A stretch of DNA of 64,000 nt, from positions 19,468 to 83,467 of the forward strand of contig JADJCS010000010.1 in NCBI GenBank assembly GCA_016703105.1. Direction: 5' to 3'. The stretch is from Flavobacteriales bacterium. GTDB lineage: Bacteria; Bacteroidota; Bacteroidia; Flavobacteriales_F; PHOS-HE28. A program made the translations under genes and the position numbers. Shown one piece after another: positions 26,433-35,000 of this stretch (the stretch's first letter is position 1; each line of letters starts with the position of its first letter). Under the pieces are notes generated by a model. That model did no database searches. It had not been told where the DNA came from and saw nothing but the letters and a program-made list of their open reading frames with translations.

Positions 26433-26896
26433 TGACCGCATCGCACACATGCTCGTCACATCATGTCAAGGCGCGACATAGCGCCGATCCCGTGCGCAGC
26501 GAGGCGGCATCCCCGGAATTGAAAGGGCTCACTTCAAAGGAAGCGGTATCGCGTGCCCGGCTTTTCGGGGCGAACGAACTTCCCGCTTCAGCACCGAAGA
26601 CATTGTGGCGCATTGCCTTCGAGGTGATGCGCGAGCCCATGTTCGCGTTGTTGCTGGCCTGTGGTATCATTTACGCGATCCTCGGCGACTATCAGGAAGG
26701 ACTGTCGCTCCTTGTGGCGATCTTCCTCATCATCGGGATAACGTTCTCCCAGCACCAGCGTAGCGAACGCGCGTTGGAGGCACTGCGCGACCTGTCGAGC
26801 CCACGCGCGTTGGTGATCCGCGATGGGGTCCGTCGGCGGATCGCGGGGCAACGATCGGCGGTGGGCGTTTCGAAGGGTTCTGCGGAGGACTCATGA
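26432..26896 (+). pseudogene. N-terminal fragment of a cation-transporting P-type ATPase
   Basis: 154 codons. Residues 28-140 match the start of P2-type cation ATPases: cation_ATPase_N segment LKGLTSKEAVSRARLFGANELPA, two transmembrane helices (MREPMFALLLACGIIYAILGDYQEGLSLLVAIFLIIGITFSQHQRSERALEALRDLSSPRALVIRDG). Similarity stops after VRRRIAG. The actuator TGE motif, the phosphorylation site DKTGT and the rest are absent in all frames downstream, where the opposite-strand Usp gene follows at 26961. A deletion or rearrangement, not a simple frameshift, removed most of the gene. GTG at 26432 is a plausible start. Confidence 0.75.
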
Positions 26897-26960
26897 GAGC
26901 CGAACTGACAAGGCCATCCGACGCTCGTTCGGTGGGCGGTGGGGATCGCATCAACCGCGT

Positions 26961-27767
26961 TCAGTGCTCCAGCACAAGCAGCGGAACACGGGTATGCAGG
27001 GCGAAGCGCTTCGCGGTGCTCGAGTGGAACAATGAGTCCAATACACCTAGATGCCGATGCAGGACAACAGCAAGGTCCATGTGAAGACTATCAGCGAGGT
27101 TGCTCAACGACAACGCGACATCATCACCGGGGATCCCGATGAAGGTGTGTTCCACGTTCGCCAGTGCCGTATTGTAGTCCTCCACGATGCGTCGATCGGG
27201 CAGTTCGTTCTCGTTCCGCACTACGTGCGCGATGGTCACCACTGAGTAATGCCGTTGCGCCAGCCGGATCAACCACCGCATCGCGAAGGGCTCTACGCCT
27301 TTGTGATCATCCGCGAACAGAATACGGCCCAAACCGGTGGGTCGTGCCTCTTCCGGCACGATCAACAGGGGCACCTTGCTGTGCTTGACGAGTTCACTGG
27401 CATTGCTCCCAAGAAAGCTGGTGTCCGTGGATGGGTGTGTGCCCATTACGACCACATCCACCTCCAGTTCCTTGCAGGTCTGTTCCACCACCGCGCGTAG
27501 CGGGCCATAGCGGACGTCCGTTCGTACCACCATGTCGGCCGTGTTCGGCAGCGCGGCAATACGATTCCGGAACAGGTCCATGGCCTCCACCGATGCTTTG
27601 TACATCTCATCGCCCACAGCCGCCGGTGCGGTATCATCCGGGATCGAAGCCCAATAGGTATGCAGCAACAAGTACTCGTTGTTCTCGGTGCCGAACGATC
27701 GCAAAGCGAACACACAAGCGTTCAATGAAATGGGGCTGAAGTCAGTGAGGAGCAGTATCAGGGCCAT
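26961..27767 (-). CDS. Universal stress protein, two UspA domains
   Basis: 268-residue tandem-Usp protein. Domain 1: MALILLLTDFSPISLNACVFALRSF with nucleotide segment VVMGTHPSTDTSFLGSNASELVKHSKVPLLIVP. Domain 2: LGRILFADDHKGVEPFAMRWLIRLAQRHYSVVTIAHVV, ending HRHLGVLDSLFHSSTAKRFALHTRVPLLVLEH. It shares the same C-terminal pattern with the Usp at 10221-11030, so the two are paralogues. It lies next to ppsA and the ATPase fragment, a grouping seen in low-oxygen and stress regulons of other bacteria. Confidence 0.88.
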   Translation of the reverse strand: MALILLLTDFSPISLNACVFALRSFGTENNEYLLLHTYWASIPDDTAPAAVGDEMYKASVEAMDLFRNRIAALPNTADMVVRTDVRYGPLRAVVEQTCKELEVDVVVMGTHPSTDTSFLGSNASELVKHSKVPLLIVPEEARPTGLGRILFADDHKGVEPFAMRWLIRLAQRHYSVVTIAHVVRNENELPDRRIVEDYNTALANVEHTFIGIPGDDVALSLSNLADSLHMDLAVVLHRHLGVLDSLFHSSTAKRFALHTRVPLLVLEH

Positions 27768-27809
27768 GGGCTTTCGGATGGATCGACGAAGAGGAAGGTG
27801 ATACGATGA

Positions 27810-28079
27810 TCACGCTGTGTAACTGCGTGCGTCCACCGCGCCTCCACGGATGTTCCAGGAGGTCGGGTGGGGTCTGGTCGGCGGTTCGGATGGCGGGGTG
27901 ATGGGCGCATCCGGGGGGCGTGTGATCGGCACATCCGGCGTGTGTCTTTCCGGTGGTGCCGCAGGAATGATCGGAGGTTGGGAAGGTGGGGGAAGTTCCG
28001 GTTCCACCGGTTCAATACCGGCGACCTTTCGGGGATGGGGTCCGGGTTGCGGAGGCGTGTGGTGGGTTCGCGCGTTCAT
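27810..28079 (-). CDS. Short proline-rich protein, hypothetical
   Basis: 89 codons from the ATG at 28079. Roughly one third of residues are proline, in PxP and PPxxP patterns (HTPPQPGPHPRK, PELPPPSQPPIIPAAPPERHTPDVPITRPPDAPITPP). There is no signal peptide or membrane segment, so it would be a disordered cytoplasmic protein or a fragment. The complementary strand is also open (81 codons, glycine-rich), so the coding strand is uncertain. Confidence 0.35.
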   Translation of the reverse strand: MNARTHHTPPQPGPHPRKVAGIEPVEPELPPPSQPPIIPAAPPERHTPDVPITRPPDAPITPPSEPPTRPHPTSWNIRGGAVDARSYTA

Positions 28080-28348
28080 CGGAAGTGTCTCGTGAAAGTA
28101 CCACGCATGATCGTCCACTTTACAGGTCTGGTCGCTTTCTTTCCGTTCCGGATCAGTCCTTTAGCGGGCTCTTCCAAGGCTATCTGGTGTGGCGATCAAG
28201 TATCCACCCTTCGAACTTCGTGGCGCCCGAGCATCGGTCCATGCGGTCCAAGGTCGCGATACGCGCGTCGATCGGATATGAGGGATGTTAGGTGCCTGCC
28301 GCGCTTTGCACCGACCTTCGTCCTCCGCACGGAACGGAACGTGATCCC

Positions 28349-29464
28349 ATGGCCGCAGGACGAAGAACCTCACTAACACTGTTCACTATCAAGGGCATCC
28401 AGGTGCGGATGCATTGGAGTTTTCCGCTGCTACTGGGATGGGTGATACTATCCTCGCTGGCCGAAGGCATGGAACTGCCTCACATGATGCGTCAATTGCT
28501 CTACTTGCTGATCGTGTTTTGTTGCGTGGTATTGCACGAGTTCGGCCATGCGCTCACGGCGCTGCGGTTCGGCATACGTACACATAGCATCCTCCTTCTC
28601 CCCATAGGAGGGTTGGCCCGACTGGAGCGTATGCCGGAGAAACCGGCGCAAGAGCTGTTGGTCACTTTGGCCGGACCCGCAGTGAACCTGGCAATTGTGT
28701 TGCTGGTGGGTGTTCCGTCGCTTCTTCTGGGCTACCACGTACTTGGGGTCGATCCGATGGAGGATGCATTGGGACCTTTGAGCCTGATCGGTTTCGTCAT
28801 CCTGGTGAACGCGGGTCTGTTCCTGTTCAATCTTATCCCCGCCTTCCCGATGGACGGCGGTCGGGTGCTGCGTTCTCTGCTCGCCTTCCGGACCGATCGA
28901 GTGCGGGCTACACGTATCGCTGCGACCGTTGGCAGAGTATTCGCCGTTGGCTTTGTCATAGCCGCGTTCATCTGGCAACAACCTTCGCTGGGATTGATCG
29001 GTCTCTTCGTCTTTTTCGGTGCTACCGCGGAATTGAACATGGTGAAGACCCAGCAGGCGCTTTCAGGTGTGCGGGTCAGGGACGTGATGCGCACACGTTT
29101 CTGGACCATGCCGCATGATGCCACCGTCCAAATGGCGGCGGGGGAATTACTGGCGGGCGCTGAGCATGTGATAGTGGTAACACGGCACGGAGACCTCGAC
29201 CGGGTTGTGCAGCGTGCCGAGATCATCGCGGCCGTTCAAGGGGGACAACAGGCATTGCCCTTGGAGAGCATACCCGGCATGGTGGTGCAGGCGATCGCGC
29301 CGGACGTTGATGTCAAGGAAGCGCACCATGTGCTGAGCATGGGCGCTAGTAAGCTGATCCCGGTGGTCGACCAGGGTCGGCTTGTGGGCGTGCTGGACGC
29401 GGACAACATGAACGAGTATTTGGAGCTCCACGAGCGAACAGGGGGGGGGCGCGCATCGCGGTGA
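28349..29464 (+). CDS. Site-2 protease-like metalloprotease with CBS region
   Basis: 371-residue membrane zinc protease (M50 family). Zinc motif HEFGH at residues 63-67 in a membrane helix, third ligand region NLIPAFPMDGGRVLR, and about six hydrophobic segments. Residues 240-360 contain CBS-like sequence (VRDVMRTRFWTMPHDATVQMAAGELLAGAEHVIVVTRHGDLDRVV, then ASKLIPVVDQGRLVGVLDADN), as in archaeal and bacterial S2P-CBS proteins that respond to nucleotides. It cleaves membrane-bound substrates, which are unknown here. The ATG at 28349 is chosen as the start of the family sequence. Confidence 0.88.
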   Translation: MAAGRRTSLTLFTIKGIQVRMHWSFPLLLGWVILSSLAEGMELPHMMRQLLYLLIVFCCVVLHEFGHALTALRFGIRTHSILLLPIGGLARLERMPEKPAQELLVTLAGPAVNLAIVLLVGVPSLLLGYHVLGVDPMEDALGPLSLIGFVILVNAGLFLFNLIPAFPMDGGRVLRSLLAFRTDRVRATRIAATVGRVFAVGFVIAAFIWQQPSLGLIGLFVFFGATAELNMVKTQQALSGVRVRDVMRTRFWTMPHDATVQMAAGELLAGAEHVIVVTRHGDLDRVVQRAEIIAAVQGGQQALPLESIPGMVVQAIAPDVDVKEAHHVLSMGASKLIPVVDQGRLVGVLDADNMNEYLELHERTGGGRASR

Positions 29465-29547
29465 GCGGGAAGCACGCTCGGAGCCATGCGGGTCTGTTTA
29501 CTCATTAACAGGACCTTGCACGGTCCGCTCTGGTATCGCCCATTCCT

Positions 29548-29579
29548 TTTGTTCCGCGGCACGTTAACGCCTAGCTTGC
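29548..29579 (+). promoter_or_regulatory. Bacteroidota-type promoter upstream of the DUF6629-like gene
   Basis: TTTG (29548-29551) and TAGCTTGC (29572-29579) are separated by 20 bases, the spacing of the -33/-7 elements of the Bacteroidota housekeeping sigma factor (TTTG-N19-21-TAnnTTTG). Transcription would start near 29,586, giving a leader of about 54 bases. Confidence 0.5.
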
Positions 29580-29639
29580 ACAACCACCACACGTGAACGT
29601 GGCGTTCGCGCACATGGGTTCTGGTCAAAACCGCCGCTC

Positions 29640-30320
29640 ATGTGCTTTTCCGCCAATGCGAGTTTTACCGCGAGCGCCATCCTGGTCACCGCAGGTGCCT
29701 ACTCCTTGATTATGGGCCGTCGCTCCGGCCAATGGGCCTTTGGCGTTATTCCCTTGATCTTCTCCATACAGCAGTTCGTGGAGGGCTTGGCATGGCTGCG
29801 TCTATCGGACGGTGGTCCACCGGAAGCCGTGGTAGCGACGGCCCGCGCTTTTCTGCTCTTTTCCCAAGTGCTGTGGCCGCTTTGGGTACCCTTCGCGGTG
29901 CTGCGGATGGAGCCGGACCGGGGCCGTCGCCGATGGCTCCGATGGATGCTGGCCGCAGGGACAGTGACCGGTGGCTACTACTTGTGGACCATCCTTTCCG
30001 TTCCCCCGATCGCCTCGGTGGAGAACCATCACATTCACTATACCATGCTGTACCGGTGGGACCTTGAGCACCCCATCGCGGCGCTCTACTTCACGGCCAC
30101 CGTGCTCTCGGTCTTCATCAGCAGCTTGCCACGCATGTGGGTACTGGGTGTCGCTCTGTTGACCTCATACGCGGTGGCGCGTATCGCGTTCCCGGGGAAT
30201 GTCATCTCGGTGTGGTGCTATTTCGCAGCGCTCATCAGCATCAGCATCATCTACCTGCAGTACCGGTTCCGTGCGGCGCACCGGGCCCAGTTCGCGACCG
30301 CGGCCGTGCCCTTGGGATGA
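29640..30320 (+). CDS. Polytopic membrane protein, DUF6629-like
   Basis: 226-residue membrane protein with seven hydrophobic segments. It starts with the characteristic MCFSANASFTASAILVTAGAYSLI and continues IPLIFSIQQFVEGLAWLRL and LFLLFSQVLWPLWVPFAVLRMEPDR, the pattern of a family that I remember as DUF6629. The conserved Q(Q)FxEGxxW and the His-rich loop SVENHHIHYTM suggest metal or heme contact. Function unknown. Confidence 0.75.
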   Translation: MCFSANASFTASAILVTAGAYSLIMGRRSGQWAFGVIPLIFSIQQFVEGLAWLRLSDGGPPEAVVATARAFLLFSQVLWPLWVPFAVLRMEPDRGRRRWLRWMLAAGTVTGGYYLWTILSVPPIASVENHHIHYTMLYRWDLEHPIAALYFTATVLSVFISSLPRMWVLGVALLTSYAVARIAFPGNVISVWCYFAALISISIIYLQYRFRAAHRAQFATAAVPLG

Positions 30321-30358
30321 ACCTCTTCCGCGATCATGCGCAGGGGCGCATGTGCTGT

Positions 30359-30409
30359 TGATCACGATCCCGTGTTCGTGATCGCAGGTCTCCGCTGACG
30401 GCGACCTGC
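30359..30409 (+). repeat. Tandem-hairpin intergenic repeat, copy 2
   Basis: First hairpin: GATCACGA (30360-30367) with TCGTGATC (30376-30383), identical to copy 1 at 21600-21646. Second hairpin: GCAGGTC (30384-30390) with GACCTGC (30403-30409), whose apex again contains CTGACGG. The second stem differs from copy 1 on both arms but still pairs, which argues for selection on structure. It lies between the DUF6629-like gene and tpiA. Confidence 0.6.
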
Positions 30410-30464
30410 GTCCCGCTGCCATCTTTGTCCCTTCGCCTTTACCGGAAACGGGGCGCATAGGACC

Positions 30465-31241
30465 ATGAGGACGATCATTGCGGGTAACTGGAAGATGCAC
30501 AAGGACCGCGCGGAAGCGGAAGCGTTGATCGACGCCTTGGCCGAGCAGGTGGGGAACACCGAGCGGGTGGAGGTGATCATCGCGCCGCCCTTTCCCTTCC
30601 TGGCCATGGCGGTGGAACAGCTGCGGGACGTGCACATCGGCGTGGCCGCACAGAACTGCCACGAGACCTTGCACGGCGCTTTCACCGGCGAGGTGAGCGC
30701 GGTGATGCTGAAGAGCATCGGGGTGTCGGCGACGATCGTGGGACATAGTGAGCGGCGTCAGTACTATGGCGAAACGGACGCGGCGGTGAGCAAGAAGATC
30801 ATCGCGTTGTTGCACGTGGGCATGATGCCGATCTACTGCTGTGGCGAATTACGCGTGGATCGGGAGAAGGGCACGCATTTCGAGGTGGTGCGCATGCAGA
30901 TGAACGAAGCCTTGGGACCGATCGCGCCCGCGGACCTCGCCAAAGTGGTGGTGGCCTATGAACCGGTATGGGCCATTGGCACGGGACTTACGGCCACCCC
31001 ACAACAAGTCCAGGAGATGCATGCGTTCATCCGGCAGGAGTTGCGCGCGCTGGCCGGTGAAGTGGCCGCTGCGATCCCCATCCTATACGGGGGCAGCATG
31101 AAACCGGACAACGCGAAGGAGATCCTCGCCGGTGCGGATGTGAACGGCGGATTGATCGGTGGCGCATCGCTGGACGCGGGCCAGTTCACCGAACTGGTGC
31201 GTATCGCCGCGCGTGCGGCCGCCCACCCCTCGATCCCCTGA
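30465..31241 (+). CDS. tpiA: Triose-phosphate isomerase
   Basis: 258-residue glycolytic TIM barrel that interconverts dihydroxyacetone phosphate and glyceraldehyde 3-phosphate. Substrate residues Asn8 and Lys10 (GNWKMHK), catalytic His94 in GHSERR, catalytic Glu166 in AYEPVWAIGTG, and phosphate-binding ILYGGSMKPDNAKE near the C-terminus are all present. prmA follows five bases downstream. Confidence 0.97.
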   Translation: MRTIIAGNWKMHKDRAEAEALIDALAEQVGNTERVEVIIAPPFPFLAMAVEQLRDVHIGVAAQNCHETLHGAFTGEVSAVMLKSIGVSATIVGHSERRQYYGETDAAVSKKIIALLHVGMMPIYCCGELRVDREKGTHFEVVRMQMNEALGPIAPADLAKVVVAYEPVWAIGTGLTATPQQVQEMHAFIRQELRALAGEVAAAIPILYGGSMKPDNAKEILAGADVNGGLIGGASLDAGQFTELVRIAARAAAHPSIP

Positions 31242-31245
31242 TCGC

Positions 31246-32089
31246 ATGTCGTACACCGAACTCGAATTCCTGATCGGCTCCCGTGGACCCATGGCGCGAT
31301 GTGCTGATCGCCGAGTTGGGCGAGTTGGGTTACGATAGTTTCGAGGAAACGCACGGTGGTATGCGGGCTTACATACCCAGCGATCGCTACGAACGCGCTG
31401 CGCTCAACGATCTGCTCGCCATGCGTGATCCGCATGTGCGGGTGAGCATGACGGTGCGGGAGGTGAAGAACGAGAACTGGAACGCCGCCTGGGAGAGCAG
31501 TTTCGAGCCCGTGCGCGTGGGCAAGGAGGTGATCATCCGTGCGGACTTCCATCCTGCGGAGGCGGGTTACCGCCACGATCTGGTGATCACCCCGCGGATG
31601 GCCTTCGGTACCGGGCACCATGCCACCACGCACATGATGGTGGAGGCCATGCTCACGCTGGACCTGGAGGGTGCGCGCGTGTGCGACATGGGTTGCGGCA
31701 CCGGTGTGCTGGCGATCCTCGCGGAGCGCATGGGTGCGGCGCATGTGCGGGCCATCGACTACGACCAGCAGGCGGTGGAGAACGCACGGGACAATGTGCG
31801 GGGCAACCATTGTGAGAGCATCATTGTGGAAAAGGGGGATGTGACCGGTCTCGGGCCGGATAGCTGCGATGCTATTTTGGCGAACATCGAACGCAATACC
31901 CTTCTTCGCGGCATGGCGTCGCTCGCCGCGGCCTTGTGCCCTGGCGGCACATTGCTGTTGAGCGGTTTCCTGCGGCCCGATGTTCCCGCCATGCGCCAGG
32001 GCGCCGCAGCGCAAGGCTTGGAGGCGGGCGACGCGTTGTACCGAGGTGAATGGGCCTTGCTCACTTGCCGCAAACCCGAACGCCCATGA
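31246..32089 (+). CDS. prmA: Ribosomal protein L11 methyltransferase (N-terminal frameshift)
   Basis: About 280-residue S-adenosylmethionine-dependent enzyme that trimethylates ribosomal protein L11. The ATG at 31246 gives MSYTELEFLIGS. The main frame begins at a GTG at 31283 reading VDPWRDVLIAELGELGYDSFEE. Removing one C from the CCC at about 31,277 joins the two into a normal PrmA N-terminus. Downstream: RMAFGTGHHATTHMM, SAM motif VCDMGCGTGVLAI and acidic DYDQQAVENARDN, then DAILANIERNTLL. If the GTG is the true start the protein is 268 residues. Confidence 0.9.
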
Positions 32090-35000
32090 AATTGGTACGC
32101 ATCCTTTTCTGTCTGGCGCTCTGCCCGCTGATCATTGTTCCGGTCCACGCGCAGACCAAGCCCTTCAGCACCGATCCGGCCACGTTCCTACAGGAGATGA
32201 CCACGTTGCTGGTGGAGGCGGACAAAAAGGAGGGCAAGCCCTTCATCGAACAGGTGTTCACACCGGTGTGGAACGGCACCTACTACAAGGAGGCCCAGCG
32301 CCAGAAGATCGTGGAAATGGCGAACGCCATGCTCAAGAAGCGTTTCGAGGCCTATCCCTATTTCCGCGATTACCTCGCCGCTATCGCGGCCTTCGCCGCG
32401 GGTGGTCGCAGCGCGGTGGAGTTCGACGCCTGGATGACCAGCATGGACGAACTGATGAAGAGCGGTCGAAAGAAGAACTTCGCCTCCTACATCGAGATGT
32501 GCGGCGGGCTGTTCCGCGACAATACCATCTACCATAGCGCCAGCACCCAGTGGAAGGCGGGGGGCAAGGCCTTCACCATCGCCTACGATACGCTGCCCAA
32601 GGTGGTCTTCGATCGTATGGACCTGCGCTGCTTCGCCAAGGGCGATAGCTCGGTGATCATCGGTACCAGCGGCACTTATTATCCCACGCTCGAGCTATGG
32701 AAGGGCCGTGCGGGCAGGGTCACCTGGCAACGCGCGGGCCTCAAGCCCACGGCCACCTATGCCGAGTGGACCGGTCCTTACGAGATACGCATGAAGAGCA
32801 GCACCTTCGAGGTGGACAGCGTGCAGTTCAACGATCCCTACTTCGAGCGCACCTTGTTGGGCAAGCTAACGGACAAGGTGCTGGCCAATGTGGAAGAGGA
32901 TAATGCCAGCTACCCGCGCTTCGAGAGCTACGATCGGCGCATGCGCATCCGCGATATCGTGGAAGGGATCGACTTCGAAGGGGGCTTCACCATGCAGGGC
33001 GCCAAGTTGCAGGGGTACGGCACCAGCGACGAGCCCGCTTCACTCACCTTCTACCGGGAGAAAAAACCCTTCATCATCACCCAGGGCCTCAACTTCAGCA
33101 TCGAGCCCGAGCGCATCACGAGCGAGGATGTTTCCATGCGCATCGTGATCGACCAGGACAGCATCCACCATCCCAGTGTGAGCCTCCGCTTCATACGCGA
33201 GAAGAAATTGCTCACCCTGATCAAGCCGGACGAGGGCCTGAGCAAGGCGCCGTTCTACGACACCTTCCACCAGTTGGACATGTATTTCGAAATGCTCACT
33301 TGGAAACAAGGCGATCCGGTGGTGCATCTGGGCAATTTGCAAGGCAGCACCCAGGACCGTGCTTCGTTCGAGAGCTTCAACTACTTCAAGGAGAAACGCT
33401 ACATGGCCATGCTGGGGATCGACGAGATCCATCCGCTGGTGCGCTTGAACGACCACACCAAGACCGCGGGCATGGAGTTCAGTGCACAGGAGTTCGCCAG
33501 CGCCACGCGTATGCAGAAGCAACAGGTGATACCCCTGTTGATCGACATGGCCAACAAGGGCTACCTGGATTACTACACGGAGACCGAGCAGGTGAGGGTG
33601 AAGCCGCGTTTGCGCCAGCACATCCTGGCCAGTGCGGGAAAGGTGGACTACGATGTGCTTCAGTTCAACAGCAAGGGACAGGAAGGTGTGAACGCCACCT
33701 TGAACCTCCTGAACAATGACCTGGCGCTCGTAGGTGTTTCGCGGATCGTGGTGAGCGATTCGCAGGATGTGAAGATCTATCCGAGCGATCAAAGGATCAC
33801 CATCAAGAAGGGCCGTGACTTCACCTTCGGCGGAATGATCCAGGCCGGTAAGCTGCAATTCCATGGCAAGGAGTACTACTTCCACTACGAGCCCTTCAGC
33901 GTAGACCTGCTCAACGTGGATTCCGTGAGCTTCTATGCGGACGCCTTCGAGCCCGATGAGAACGGCGAGACCGCGTTGGTGCGCGTGAGGAACGTCTTGG
34001 AGCAGGTGAGCGGCACCCTGGAGATCGACCAACCCAGCAACAAGAGCGGCCTGCAGCAGGAGAAGTACCCGCAATTCCCCAAGTTCAACAGCGCCAAGGA
34101 ATCCTTCGTGTTCTACGATGCCAAGGACATCCAGCTGGGCGTGTACAACAGGGACCGTTTCTACTACCGCAGCGATCCGTTCCAGATCGACAGCTTGGAC
34201 AACTTCACCAACAGCGGACTCTTCTTCCCGGGTACGTTGGTGAGCGCGGGCATCTTCCCGGATATCCGCGAGCCCTTGCGTTTGCAGACGGATTATGCGT
34301 TGGGTTTCGTACGCGGAACGGGCGATGGCGGTATGCCACTGTACGGCAAACGTTCCAAGTTCGACAACACCATCACCCTCAACCACAACGGCCTGCAAGG
34401 CGACGGCGAACTCGCCTATCTCACCACCATGGCCCGGTCCAAGGGCTTCGTATTCACCCCGGACAGCACCTTCGGCATAGCCGACACGCTGATCAATTCA
34501 CCGAGCACGACCGCGCTGAACGTGCCGGGCGTACACGGTGGCCAGGTCTTCTTGCGTTTGGAACCCGCACGGGACAACCTGCACGCCCAAGTGACCGCAG
34601 GTCCGATGGTGATGTACGAGGGCGAGGCACTGCTGCACGGCAGCACCGATCTGAGCCCCAAGGGTATGACCGGTGCCGGACTGGTCGATTTCGGCAATGC
34701 CACCCTGCGCGCGGACCTGTATGACTTCAAGACGTTGCAACTCCAATCGGATACCAGCGACTTCCGCCTCACCGAGGGGGATACCGCCAGCATCGCCTTT
34801 CGCACCGACAACGTGAACGCCACGGTAAAACTGGACGAACGTGTGGGTGAGTTCGTGAGCAACGGAGACGAGACCAAGGTGGAGTTCCCGGTGAACCAGT
34901 ACATCTGCTACATGGACCGCTTCAAGTGGTATATGGACCAGGGAGATATCGAATTGGAGAGCGATCGCACCGCCGCGGTCGGTTCGGAGGACCTGCAGCT

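Noticed and set aside
24264..26459. 731-codon minus-strand frame opposite ppsA
   Set aside because: An antisense shadow caused by high GC. ppsA shows full motif conservation on the plus strand; the antisense product has no domains.
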